Positions 12,102 to 21,428 of a stretch of DNA of 64,000 nucleotides are shown piece by piece. The position numbers were made by a program, and so were the translations under genes. Below the pieces are notes generated by a model that searched no databases, had not been told where the DNA came from, and was given only the letters and a program-made list of their open reading frames with translations. The DNA comes from Yponomeuta sedellus (taxonomy: Eukaryota > Arthropoda > Insecta > Lepidoptera > Yponomeutidae): contig OW203724.1 in NCBI GenBank assembly GCA_934045075.1, positions 13,069,473 to 13,133,472 of the forward strand, written 5' to 3'. The number at the start of each line of letters is the position of its first letter. The first letter of the stretch is position 1.

Positions 12102-14019
12102 TTCAAGTCGCGATAGTTTAATTTATTTATTTTAGTTAGCCAAAACTTTAGACAAGATGAGAGACAAGTGTTTTAAGTTAAAGCTTGGATTTATTTCATT
12201 TATGGCTTTGCATCTTATTTTATTCTTATAACTGTAAATTTCAAAAGTTTGGCCAATTTTGTGATTGGTACAGTAATAACAAAAACAACTGTACAATAAA
12301 ATCTATTTTCCTTAATCTTCTTCTTCTTAATCCTTGTCACAAACTAGGATACACTGTACTATGGTAACCAGGCAAGGACATTACAAACATTTTAAGTGAA
12401 ACATTTAGGCTTCTTTACAATCTGTTCAGTAATATTACAAGTATAATTAAAAAGCAAGATTTTTTTAAATACTTTCAAAGTCAAGAAATTAATTTCTCAA
12501 TATTTGATATTCATTGAACGAATGAGCCAACTAATTGACCTGTGACGAGCAATTTAATTGATATGTCTCTGACGGTGGGCACGCGTGATAATTAAGCCCA
12601 TACTCATAACGACAACGAACGATAATTAAGCTCTCTTTCGGAGAAAAGGCCCTGCGTATAAAGTGGGACATATAAAGGCTACATAAAAATACTGCAGTTT
12701 TGTCACCATCTCGATAAATATTTATCATCGTATTGATTTCCACATTTCAATCCCAAATGATTTTTCGAGGCTCTGGGGTGATATAGGTAAAGAATAAGAA
12801 TTTACGAATAATGTGAAACGGAATGCCTTGAAAAGACACGTTCAATTTCAGCTAGTCGAGCGTTATCGATTAGGGTTTCCTTTTCCTTTTAGGCCATTGT
12901 TGCAAGAATTCAAGAGTTACCAAACAATAGGGGGAGACGAGACCCTTTTCGGGGTGAAAGCGTGAATGAACAACGGTGTACGGGTTCTAAAGGCCTAAAA
13001 AAATATTAAGGGGTGTCCTTGTGCTAACTCACTAATATGCTAACTAACAGTACATTAACTTCTCACCTTATCGTATCCTGAAACCGAAGGTTTACTGACC
13101 AATAAAAAGTAGATGACTGTATTGTAAATCAGAAGTAATGAGATAAGCACTCTTATACAAACACTCAAACATATACACAAACACACACACACTCACTATT
13201 ACACGCACACACTCACACTGAGTCACACCTAGCACTATTAAACTATGGGCTATTTGACTAACTTTAGCCCGATTTGTGAATTGAGAATTTCTTTCTATCA
13301 CGCTCTTTTCTGGGTACAGAACTACAGTTAACTATTTACTAAGCGAAATTCTGAATTCAAAAACTGGCCCATAGTCCTCTACTACAGTTTAGTTATTAGT
13401 AAATAAAATATGAAAAATAAATTTTACCATGCTACGGATAAAGGTTATACAGTTAATTTTCACACGGTTAACTTCTAAGTATGAAAGACTGTCGCAAGTC
13501 CAGGAGTAAAACATTAAACATTAGTAACTGTACCGTATCGTAGCTTTCTAAAGTGTCGTTTAGTATTAACCGCTACCGATAACATCGCAACGCCAAAAAA
13601 TATCATCTAAAAATATGAAACAGCATAAAATTGTTTCATAGCTGTCGTCTTTTTCTTCAAATCAGCAATTTCCTTACCTTCAAATGTATCCTGATTTATT
13701 CGTGTAACTTTGAATGGGACGTCTGTCTCTACTTTAAATAATATTATTTCGTGAATGATGATAATTACTATGGTGATTTCTTTTTGGTCTTCTGACGATT
13801 CATTCAGCTCTTTTTTATTATGCTGGGACCTGTAACTGTCATGTCATTTTCCTATCCCTCTCTACGTCAAAATTGTCCTTATACCTTCTCAATAAACAGC
13901 TCAAATGGAAATTAAATTTGGGCAGCAGATACGTTAATATCTTAGGTGCTCCCAAAATCTGACGTCGCATCTGTTATGCATGTTTATTTCAGATATTTAC
14001 ATTTTATTATGTCATATCT
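12102..14019. other. No gene; CA microsatellite and repeat traces
   Basis: A block at 12555-12680 (GGTGGGCACGCGTGATAATT, then TCTTTCGGAGAAAAGGCC) resembles the 3' part of the repeat class at 48462-48640. CA-rich simple sequence lies at 13170-13215. The remainder is featureless. Confidence 0.35.
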
Positions 14020-14165
14020 TCTTCTTCTTCAGACTATATTAGTCCACTGCTGGACATAGCCCTCCCCTAATGAGCACCATAGCGCCCTGTCTTCAGCGTT
14101 CCGCATCCAGCATCTGCCTGCAGTTTTTCGCAGATCGTCATCCCACCTAGTCGGAGGGCGTCCTA
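14020..14165 (-). pseudogene. RTE-type LINE ORF, C-terminal fragment
   Basis: The minus-strand translation gives GRPPTRWDDDLRKTAGRCW, followed after a few residues by a NAEDRALWCSLGEGYVQQWT-like end. This is the characteristic C-terminus of RTE-type reverse-transcriptase ORFs. Only about 45 codons remain. A related piece, split by a MITE, lies at 35565-35952. Confidence 0.75.
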
Positions 14166-14170
14166 CACTG

Positions 14171-14375
14171 TCATATGGCATACTACTATGGGATCGCGCA
14201 GCAGACATTGAGACTACTCTACTACTACTATCTTAGGCAGAAGAGAGACATCAGATGCATTTATAAGCTAGGCAGTAGAGATACACTAAGCGAGATTTCT
14301 ATAAATAAACTGACATCCTGACAGTTGCCAGTGAGTATATCTGTGAGAATATTATTAGGTATGTCGGGAAAAATC
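14171..14375 (+). pseudogene. CR1-like LINE ORF2 C-terminal fragment
   Basis: The translation SYGILLWDRAADIET, then RYTKRDFY and ILTVASEYI, parallels the C-terminal third of the intact ORF2 at 18604-21378 (SYGLLLWGRAADIET, ILTMACQYIF). It is interrupted by stops. It is an older, diverged relative directly beside the left end of the errantivirus. Confidence 0.75.
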
Positions 14376-14397
14376 CAATAATTTTAAAACTGTAGAT

Positions 14398-14628
14398 AGT
14401 CAAGTATTTCGGGAGCCGGAGGACGTTTTAAAAATACAATTATTTTAATTAATTACATGTATTGACTTTACCATGGTTGTATTCAGACTAAAAATCATCA
14501 ACTTAAACTAACTGCCCTGAGCACCGCAAGTACTCAGGCTTATCTGCATCCGTCTGCCAACTCAGCGTCTGGGCTCTGGGAAAATAGAGCTGACTCCGGG
14601 TTTAGAGGCTGGGTCGCCAGGCGTAACT
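14398..14628 (-). repeat. Errantivirus 3' LTR
   Basis: 231 bp, read on the minus strand from AGTTACGCC to TACTTGACT. It matches the interrupted right LTR with one substitution. The env frame ends inside it (stop at 14562), as is usual for errantiviruses. The left neighbour is a LINE fragment. Confidence 0.92.
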
Positions 14629-16280
14629 CCTCCCTCCTTAAGATCGAAGTTCTCTTCCTTAGGAGCAGAACTTCGATTACAGGTCTTCAACAATTCAAGG
14701 CGATACTTATAAGCTAACACACACAGAAATACAAATAACGCTATATAGAGAACAATCGTCCAGACACTAATTTCTTTCACTGTAATGATTGCTTTTTCAC
14801 TTTCACTGTCACTTTTCTTCAGGGCGTATGACAGGAATTTGATGTCGGTCAAGTCAATGCCCTCCAGGTTCACCGGTTTCGATGGTACTGTTTTTACAGG
14901 AGATTTCACTACAGGTAAGTTTACTACGGGCATCGCAGGGTACTCGATATCCTCGATGTCGGTAGGGTGCATTTTCAGAAGGACCTCTCCAATACGTACT
15001 TCACAAGGGTCGTCTAAAGTAAGTATGTAGGTGCCGTGGACCTTCTGGCGGAATATTTCATTGGTGCAGGTTCTGGAGAGCAACTTTTCTTCTCTACTGT
15101 AGAGTATCCACCTGTTGGGTTGTATTATCTGGACCTTTACTGGTTCTATGGAGACTTGGACTTGATTGCATGACGTCACGTTTTCAGTATAAGTCATCAG
15201 CTGGTTGACGCAAGAATCTTGAATGTAGTGGGAAATGTCGTCATCGATGCAGAGAAAGCTGGACTCTTCGACTTCTTGGCATGGGTAAGTTAACAGTCTG
15301 ATCTTCGACCCTTTCACTAGGGTGTAGGGATACTTGGGTATGATGATTACGGTGTGGTCATGGGATAGCACGGGTAATGGCAGGAGTTTATAATAGATAT
15401 AGGTGTCTCTAGATACAAGCGGTATCTCCAACAGGTATGTTATTTGGTTTCCTTTAAAATAAGCTTTGAGCGTCATGGTTTGCTCTATCTTAACTAAATT
15501 TTCTAAGCTAGGTGCGTATACTAACGTTTCCACTCTATTAATCCTTTCGAGAAGGTTAAGCAACTTAGAAGACTCTATTATAGACTGATGTAATACTCCT
15601 AATCTACTTATCGATAAGGTAGTTTCAATCTCATTCAATTTAATGTGGATTGTTTGAAAGTTATGAATCAGCAAATTGTAGGTATTAATAATTTGGGTTT
15701 CCACGTGATTTAGATATACCTTTCTTTGTATATCATTGAGTTTTTCTGATAGTTTCCGGATTTCTTCATTAATTTGTATGAGATTGTCATTTAACTTAAA
15801 TGTAGAGTTGGCCAGGGAATGCACCATTTCAGTGATCAGTGTTAATTTTTGTCTATTGCTATTCTGATTTAATTTAACTTCATCAATAAGTTTATCATAT
15901 CGAATGGCATCGTCGTTATCCAAATTTCCTGTAATTACTTTAATTAATGATCCAAGGGGGTTAATTAGGCCACGTTTTACACGGATAGAAGGTGCTACTT
16001 GCTGGAACTTCTCTACAGTCAGATTTTTGACGTATTCTGTCTGTATCCTTATATCTATAAAATTATATGTAAAATTCTTATCAAATGTCTTAACTAACTT
16101 ATCTAATGCGGATGCTAGCTTGCTGTTAGTCTTCAAATCGTCAACGATGGGTTTGAAGTCAAGCATCTTAGCAATGATCCACTTGTCCTTGCTAAGGACA
16201 GCGACGCCTTGCTTCACGGGAAGGATACCAGGATTACTACTTAGGTCCTGAATTTGAAGGGCCTGGAGTTGGGTCACCAT
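14562..16280 (-). CDS. env: Errantivirus envelope fusion glycoprotein, open frame
   Basis: A 572-codon open frame. It encodes a class I-like fusion protein of the family shared by insect errantiviruses and baculovirus F proteins. A furin-type site RVKR is at residues 100-103, directly followed by a GLINPLGSL fusion-peptide-like segment. The ectodomain is rich in heptad-like stretches (residues about 120-260) and has several Cys. One membrane span (about 504-524, VWTIVLYIALFVFLC) and a 48-residue tail follow. The N-terminus as read has no hydrophobic signal peptide. In errantiviruses env is translated from a spliced RNA, so the true start may differ. It overlaps the end of the integrase frame by 44 bp and ends inside the LTR. 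No internal stop is present, unlike gag and pol in this copy. Confidence 0.88.
   Translation of the reverse strand: MVTQLQALQIQDLSSNPGILPVKQGVAVLSKDKWIIAKMLDFKPIVDDLKTNSKLASALDKLVKTFDKNFTYNFIDIRIQTEYVKNLTVEKFQQVAPSIRVKRGLINPLGSLIKVITGNLDNDDAIRYDKLIDEVKLNQNSNRQKLTLITEMVHSLANSTFKLNDNLIQINEEIRKLSEKLNDIQRKVYLNHVETQIINTYNLLIHNFQTIHIKLNEIETTLSISRLGVLHQSIIESSKLLNLLERINRVETLVYAPSLENLVKIEQTMTLKAYFKGNQITYLLEIPLVSRDTYIYYKLLPLPVLSHDHTVIIIPKYPYTLVKGSKIRLLTYPCQEVEESSFLCIDDDISHYIQDSCVNQLMTYTENVTSCNQVQVSIEPVKVQIIQPNRWILYSREEKLLSRTCTNEIFRQKVHGTYILTLDDPCEVRIGEVLLKMHPTDIEDIEYPAMPVVNLPVVKSPVKTVPSKPVNLEGIDLTDIKFLSYALKKSDSESEKAIITVKEISVWTIVLYIALFVFLCVLAYKYRLELLKTCNRSSAPKEENFDLKEGGVTPGDPASKPGVSSIFPEPRR
14629..14641 (-). 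promoter_or_regulatory. Polypurine tract
   Basis: Directly upstream of the 3' LTR on the minus strand the sequence is AAGGAGGGAGG. This is the expected primer site for plus-strand DNA synthesis in LTR elements. It lies within the env coding frame. Confidence 0.85.
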
Positions 16281-16677
16281 GGTTGCTGCCAGGATGAGCA
16301 GGCGTCTGCGAATGACGTTTAACGTGTTTTACTGGAACCTTAGTGACTCTTTTTCCAATACGTATAGGGACTACGTTTCTATTTGTTTCACCTATCACCT
16401 CAGCTCGTAAATATCGGGGCTTATCCTTGCTACTTCTTTTGTTAGTGTCTTTTGCAAATATGACGTTACCGGGTTCAATCGGAAAACTGCTTTCGCCACC
16501 TCTTTTCTGAACTATCTTCTCCTTCTTTTTGATGGTCTGCTCTGCTAAATGTTTGTAAAGGTACTTTGTACGTTTTGCGTGTTCTTTGACTAACTGCTGT
16601 GTGTATTGCTTTTCAAAGTCTGAGTCAAATGTGTGTCTTGAGTCAGTATGTCCTAGCAACACTTCAAAAGGGGTCAT
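16237..16677 (-). pseudogene. pol: Errantivirus integrase C-terminal part (frame-shifted)
   Basis: 147 codons in a different frame from the upstream integrase segment. It starts with an MTPFEVLLG-like motif that normally follows the catalytic core, then a basic stretch (KHLAEQTIKKKEK), a PGNVIFAKD segment typical of the C-terminal integrase domain, and a Pro/Ser-rich end. The break joins it to the segment at 16674-17993 near 16,688-16,705. It overlaps env by 44 bp. Confidence 0.85.
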
Positions 16678-17993
16678 ACCAGTAGTGCTATGTATGCTAT
16701 GGCCATTACGGAATAAGTCATTATTGAAGCAGCATCTGTATACTTTTGTTCGTATTTTGCCAATCTGTATATCTCTATTATTGTAGAGTGGAACCTCTCA
16801 ATGAGTCCCATTGAATTTGGGTTGTTTGGGGTTCCAATATGAAGATCTACTTTGTAGAGAGAGAAAAGATCTTTCATCAAAACGTTATTAAATTCAGAAC
16901 CAGAGTCTGCGCTTATTTTTAGGGGTACGCCATAAAAAGAAAAGTATTTTATCAGGGCTCGAACTACCTCAGGGGTAGAACGGTTTGGAATTTCGAAGGC
17001 CTGTCCAAGTTTGCTGAAGGCATCGATTATTGTCAGGTAGTAACGACCTTCTATGGAAAATAGGTCGATAAAAATTTCCTGTAACGGTTTAGTTTGGGTC
17101 TGGGTTAGTTGTAATTCAGGTTTTAGAGGATTTCTGTCGTATTTGGCCTTTTGGCAGAGTTCGCAAGAGTTTATTATACTTGATATAATTGGTCCCATGT
17201 TATGCCAAAAATATGTGCGTTTTATGTGAGCTAATGTTTCCCTAATACCTCTATGACATGTTTTGCCAATGTGGTACTTTTTGACAATGCTCTGTTGTTC
17301 TGTTTCATCGTCTACAAAAATGACTCTTTGGGTACACTCGTAAAATTTTACAAGTTCCTTTTTAAACAGGAATATCACTGCTTCTGTGAATTGTCGGCGG
17401 TGTTTGTCATCTTCAAAGTAGATTAAGTACTTTGCCTTGTTCTTGATATACTCTTTGAGAAACTGCTTAACAAGATCAGGTCGATTTGTAGGTAAATGTA
17501 CTTCTAGAATACGCTGCTTCTCTCTAGACAAGTCTTTAACTGAAAGTTTATCAATGAACCAGGTGAAGACCAAAATTTGGTTGGGCTTTGTGTCAATTGC
17601 TTCCTGTAAAATGGGAATACCTTCGGATTCAGTGTCTAATGCTGAATGAGCTGTTGCAGTACCTGAAGATTTTTCTGATGCTGTCACAGTGTCACTAGAA
17701 GGGCTGGGGATAGAGTATGGAGATCTACGTCCTAATCGCATCGTTACGTCAGAGTCTGAGTCTGGGATGGTAATTGGATGGTCAGAGTCGCTGTCAGAAA
17801 TAGTCATTGGTTGTTCAGGTACTGGCTGTGCCAAAGTTTTCTGCTGGGCTCTACCTAACTCTTCGATCTCTCTGGTCAGCTGCTCTATGGACTGCTCTCT
17901 GTTTTCACTCTTATCAACATTTACTTTTACTGATCTTTTGTCATCTTTACCTAATGCGTTAAGTCGTATCCGTGATAAGGCGTCAGCATTCAA
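16674..17993 (-). pseudogene. pol: Errantivirus integrase core, with RNase H-integrase linker
   Basis: The open frame covers the linker after RNase H, a Ser/Asp-rich insert of about 120 residues (DSDSDHPITIPDSDSD), then an HHCC zinc-binding motif (YHIGKTCHRG, with CELC). The catalytic core has the acidic triad seen in FIDLFS, SADSGSEF and LIERFH. Its first codons (NADALSRI) are the direct continuation of the RNase H segment that stops at 23571; the CR1-like LINE separates them. The reading frame is lost near 16,695, just before the C-terminal domain. Confidence 0.88.
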
Positions 17994-18603
17994 TTCAATT
18001 CAATTCAATTTATTTCAACGTAAAGAATTTACATTCTGTTTGCTGAATGTCAAAGTACAATGTAACATGAAAGTGAAAGCCGCTGCCTTCGGGCCGTAAT
18101 GTAGTGGAGAAAAAGGCAGCGGGAAAAAAAAACTCCACTCTGACCATCTTTTCTCAAGTCTTAAATCTAATACATTAGATACCACCTATACGCATAAGAT
18201 TCCATGATTGCCATTAATAACTTTAAATGTTAAGGCATTATTAAATAAATATACTTTTTTTACATAGGCCGTGAAAACATGACAAGTGCTGCGGCCAGAC
18301 ACACGAACAGCACTCGTTCACGAGCATAACGCAGAGGTCAGCCATCATCAGTCTCAACCATTTTGGAGGGAGATAGATGACCCGGCCACCACGCCACCAT
18401 TCGAATGACCTTTAGCAAACCTGCAGATTAAGTTTTTGTCAGTTATAGAATGTATGATATATTTACTAATATGCAATCACGTCGTCTGTACAAACTTAAA
18501 TTAAAATATGACATACATAACTAACACTGAGGATTGCAGTGATTCGGTTGCTACATATAAAATATTTATTTAATAACTATGATTTACTCGTTGTGGAATT
18601 GGT
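17991..18603 (-). repeat. 3' UTR and microsatellite tail of the CR1-like LINE
   Basis: Contains an imperfect stem CCGCTGCCTT/AAGGCAGCGG (18080-18118) around a 20-base loop. The same stem is recognisable in the 3' UTR copies at 48176-48470 and, weaker, 39574-39685, so it may be the part that the RT recognises. The tail is CAATT repeats on the plus strand. Confidence 0.75.
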
Positions 18604-21378
18604 CTACTGCCAAGGGCTTACATCATTTATAAAGTCATCTATTCTATAATAGGCCTTTTTACACAGCGCCTTTTTAATGAAATTTTTAAATTTGCTGTCA
18701 GGCAGGGATAGAATATGTTCTGGAATTTTATTGTAAAAACGTACACTTAGTCCTACAAAAGATGCATTTACCTTGGCTAATCTGAATTTAGATAAAGCAA
18801 CTTTGTTTCTGTTTCTAGTGTTTACGTTATGGATATCCCTGTTTAATTTAAATGTTGTTAAGTTTTTTCGTACATACATTATGTTATCGAATATATATTG
18901 GCAAGCCATCGTTAGAATTCCGATTTCCTTGAAAATATCCCTTAGCGATTGCCTGGTAGGTAAATTGTAGATAGCTCTAACAGCCCTTTTTTGTAGAATA
19001 AAAACTGTTTCTATATCTGCCGCACGCCCCCATAGTAACAAACCATATGACATAATACTGTGAAAATAACTGAAATATACAAGCCTCGCAGTTGACACAT
19101 CTGTTAGTTGCCTAATTTTTCTAACTGCAAATGCGGCTGAACTTAACCTACCCGCTAGATTTTTTATGTGTGGACCCCATTGCAGTTTCGAGTCTATTGT
19201 AATACCTAAAAACACCGTGGACTCTACTAAGTCTAGTCTGTCACCAGCTATAATTAAACTTGTGTCCACTTTTTTTACATTGGGCAATGAAAACTTTATA
19301 CATTTTGTCTTTTTCGCATTCAACATGAGATTGTTTACAGTAAACCAGTTTAACACTTTAGAAAGGGCGTTGTTTACATCGTCTAGATTAGATTGACCTC
19401 TCTTGATTTTAAAAATTAGAGAAGTATCGTCTGCAAACAATACTATTTGTGACAATTTCTCAACTAGGTAGGGCAGATCATTTACATATACTAAGAAGAG
19501 GAAAGGCCCCAAAATAGAACCCTGAGGAACTCCTATTTTAACATCAGATCCAGAAGACTTAACCCTATTTATGTCAACTTTCTGAACTCTGTATGCTAAA
19601 TATGATTGAAGAAGAGCTAGAGATCCATTACTGAGACCGTATCTATTCAATTTACAAAGGAGCGTTTTATGGTCTACACAATCAAAAGCTTTAGAAAGGT
19701 CACAGAAAACTCCGATAGCATCCTGCGCCTCCTCCCACGCGTCAAAGATGTGATTCATTAATGCCACTCCTGCGTCGGTCGTTGAACGACCCTTAGTGAA
19801 ACCGAATTGTTTTTTATGAAAGAGTTTATTTAAACTAAAGTGTGTCAACAATTGGTGTAAAATTAGTTTCTCAAACACTTTACTTAATACCGGTAGTATT
19901 GCTACGGGCCTAAAATTGTTTGGATCCTCATTATCACCTGCCTTAAATAGAGGAACTATTTTACTAAATTTTAAGAGATCCGGGAAAGTCCCATGATCAA
20001 CACATTTATTAAAAATTGTAGCAAGGTGTGGTGCAATAATATGAATTACCGTGGATATCAGTTTGACCGACATACCCCACAAGTCTTCAGTTTTCTTTAT
20101 ATTTATTTGGTTAAATGTTTTAACAATAGTTTGGAAGCTAACGTGGGAAAATTGAAAGTCTGTTACGCATGGTTTTATATTTTCTAACATTAGTGATTCT
20201 GCTGACTGAGACGAAGAATTTAAGCCCGCCGTTATATTTAGTGGGATGTTTGTGAAGAAATTTTCGAATACTTTTGCGATTTCGTCACTTGAGTTGACTA
20301 TTTTCCCACTTACCTTTAGCGCAAAACTTTGATCCCTCGGCTTTGTTTTGCCTGTCTCCTTGTTAATCACTTGCCAAGTAGTTTTTATTTTATTTGAAGA
20401 CGCCTTTATCTTTTTGCTTATATTAAGGGATTTAGCCATAGAACAGGTTTTCCTAAAGGTTTTAGAGTAATTCTTAACAAATTCTCTAAAGCTTGGATCC
20501 GGATTGGATTGCTTTTCTTCATACAATTCATACAATCTTTTCCTACTTCTATGTATACCAGGAGTGGCCCATTCTGAAAAACCATTATTACTGAGCTGAA
20601 TTTTTTTAATTTTAAAAACCTGTTCAAATTCGTTTGATATCGTGGTAAACAATTCATTATATAAAGTGTTGGGATCATTGCTATCAAATTGCAGTAAACC
20701 TATTTTGGTACCTAATTTATTTTTGAATAATTCAATTTTTTTGTCTGTGATAGGCCTACAAATTAATGCTGGGCATTTTTTTTCAATAATTGTTGGTAAA
20801 ACAACTAATAAACCACTATGATCCGACTGTAGGTTGTTTATAACCTTTTTTTTTAAATGCTCACAGTTGCAAAAAACATTATCTATACATGTAGCACTGG
20901 TTGGCGTTGTTCTAGTAGGTTCAGTAAATAGGTTCAGTAAGTTAAACGATCTAAATAAGCTAATAAGTTTAGTTTGAAGTGGGCTCTCAACTAACAGATC
21001 AATATTAAAATCGCCACATACTACTATGGATTTATTACTCGCAAAAAGACGTTTTAATGCGTCCTCTACCACTAATTCAAAGTCGTTGTAATTTGTTTGA
21101 GGTGGCCTATAAACGCACATAACAATATACCTATCCAATTCCACACACGAGATCTCAACTAATCGCTCAACAGAAAGGCTTACAATGTCTTTGCGTTCTT
21201 TACTTTTTAAAGTATTTTTTACAAATACCATTGATCCTCCTCTCAAAGCTTTATTTCTATTATATGTACTAACAGGCAAATAGTCTTTCAAATTAAATGA
21301 CATTTCTGACTCTTTAAGCCAATGTTCCGTGAAGCATAAAATATCTACATTAAAATCTTTCAAGAAAAGTTCTGTCAT
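18604..21378 (-). CDS. CR1-like LINE ORF2: endonuclease and reverse transcriptase
   Basis: Encodes the enzyme that nicks target DNA and copies the element RNA into it. 924 codons count from the first ATG. Motifs: TEHWL (17-21), YRPP (90-93), GDFN (122-125) and SDH (185-187) of the AP-type endonuclease; RT motifs DLSKAFD (560-566), GVPQGSILGP (616-625) and FADD (648-651); a C-terminal CR1-type region with SYGLLLWGRA. The endonuclease's opening LNIVAQNIQGF lies upstream of that ATG in the same frame. The frame is open back to about 21,470 without another ATG, so translation probably begins by a frameshift or re-initiation at the end of ORF1. No internal stop is seen, so it may be functional. 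Confidence 0.92.
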   Translation of the reverse strand: MTELFLKDFNVDILCFTEHWLKESEMSFNLKDYLPVSTYNRNKALRGGSMVFVKNTLKSKERKDIVSLSVERLVEISCVELDRYIVMCVYRPPQTNYNDFELVVEDALKRLFASNKSIVVCGDFNIDLLVESPLQTKLISLFRSFNLLNLFTEPTRTTPTSATCIDNVFCNCEHLKKKVINNLQSDHSGLLVVLPTIIEKKCPALICRPITDKKIELFKNKLGTKIGLLQFDSNDPNTLYNELFTTISNEFEQVFKIKKIQLSNNGFSEWATPGIHRSRKRLYELYEEKQSNPDPSFREFVKNYSKTFRKTCSMAKSLNISKKIKASSNKIKTTWQVINKETGKTKPRDQSFALKVSGKIVNSSDEIAKVFENFFTNIPLNITAGLNSSSQSAESLMLENIKPCVTDFQFSHVSFQTIVKTFNQINIKKTEDLWGMSVKLISTVIHIIAPHLATIFNKCVDHGTFPDLLKFSKIVPLFKAGDNEDPNNFRPVAILPVLSKVFEKLILHQLLTHFSLNKLFHKKQFGFTKGRSTTDAGVALMNHIFDAWEEAQDAIGVFCDLSKAFDCVDHKTLLCKLNRYGLSNGSLALLQSYLAYRVQKVDINRVKSSGSDVKIGVPQGSILGPFLFLVYVNDLPYLVEKLSQIVLFADDTSLIFKIKRGQSNLDDVNNALSKVLNWFTVNNLMLNAKKTKCIKFSLPNVKKVDTSLIIAGDRLDLVESTVFLGITIDSKLQWGPHIKNLAGRLSSAAFAVRKIRQLTDVSTARLVYFSYFHSIMSYGLLLWGRAADIETVFILQKRAVRAIYNLPTRQSLRDIFKEIGILTMACQYIFDNIMYVRKNLTTFKLNRDIHNVNTRNRNKVALSKFRLAKVNASFVGLSVRFYNKIPEHILSLPDSKFKNFIKKALCKKAYYRIDDFINDVSPWQ

Positions 21379-21428
21379 GTTTTCCTTGCCGGAAAAGCCC
21401 TGAATATTTTGTGCTACTATGTTAAGAC

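Noticed and set aside
14785..15030. 81-codon plus-strand open frame in env
   Set aside because: Antisense shadow of the env frame, which has clear family motifs.
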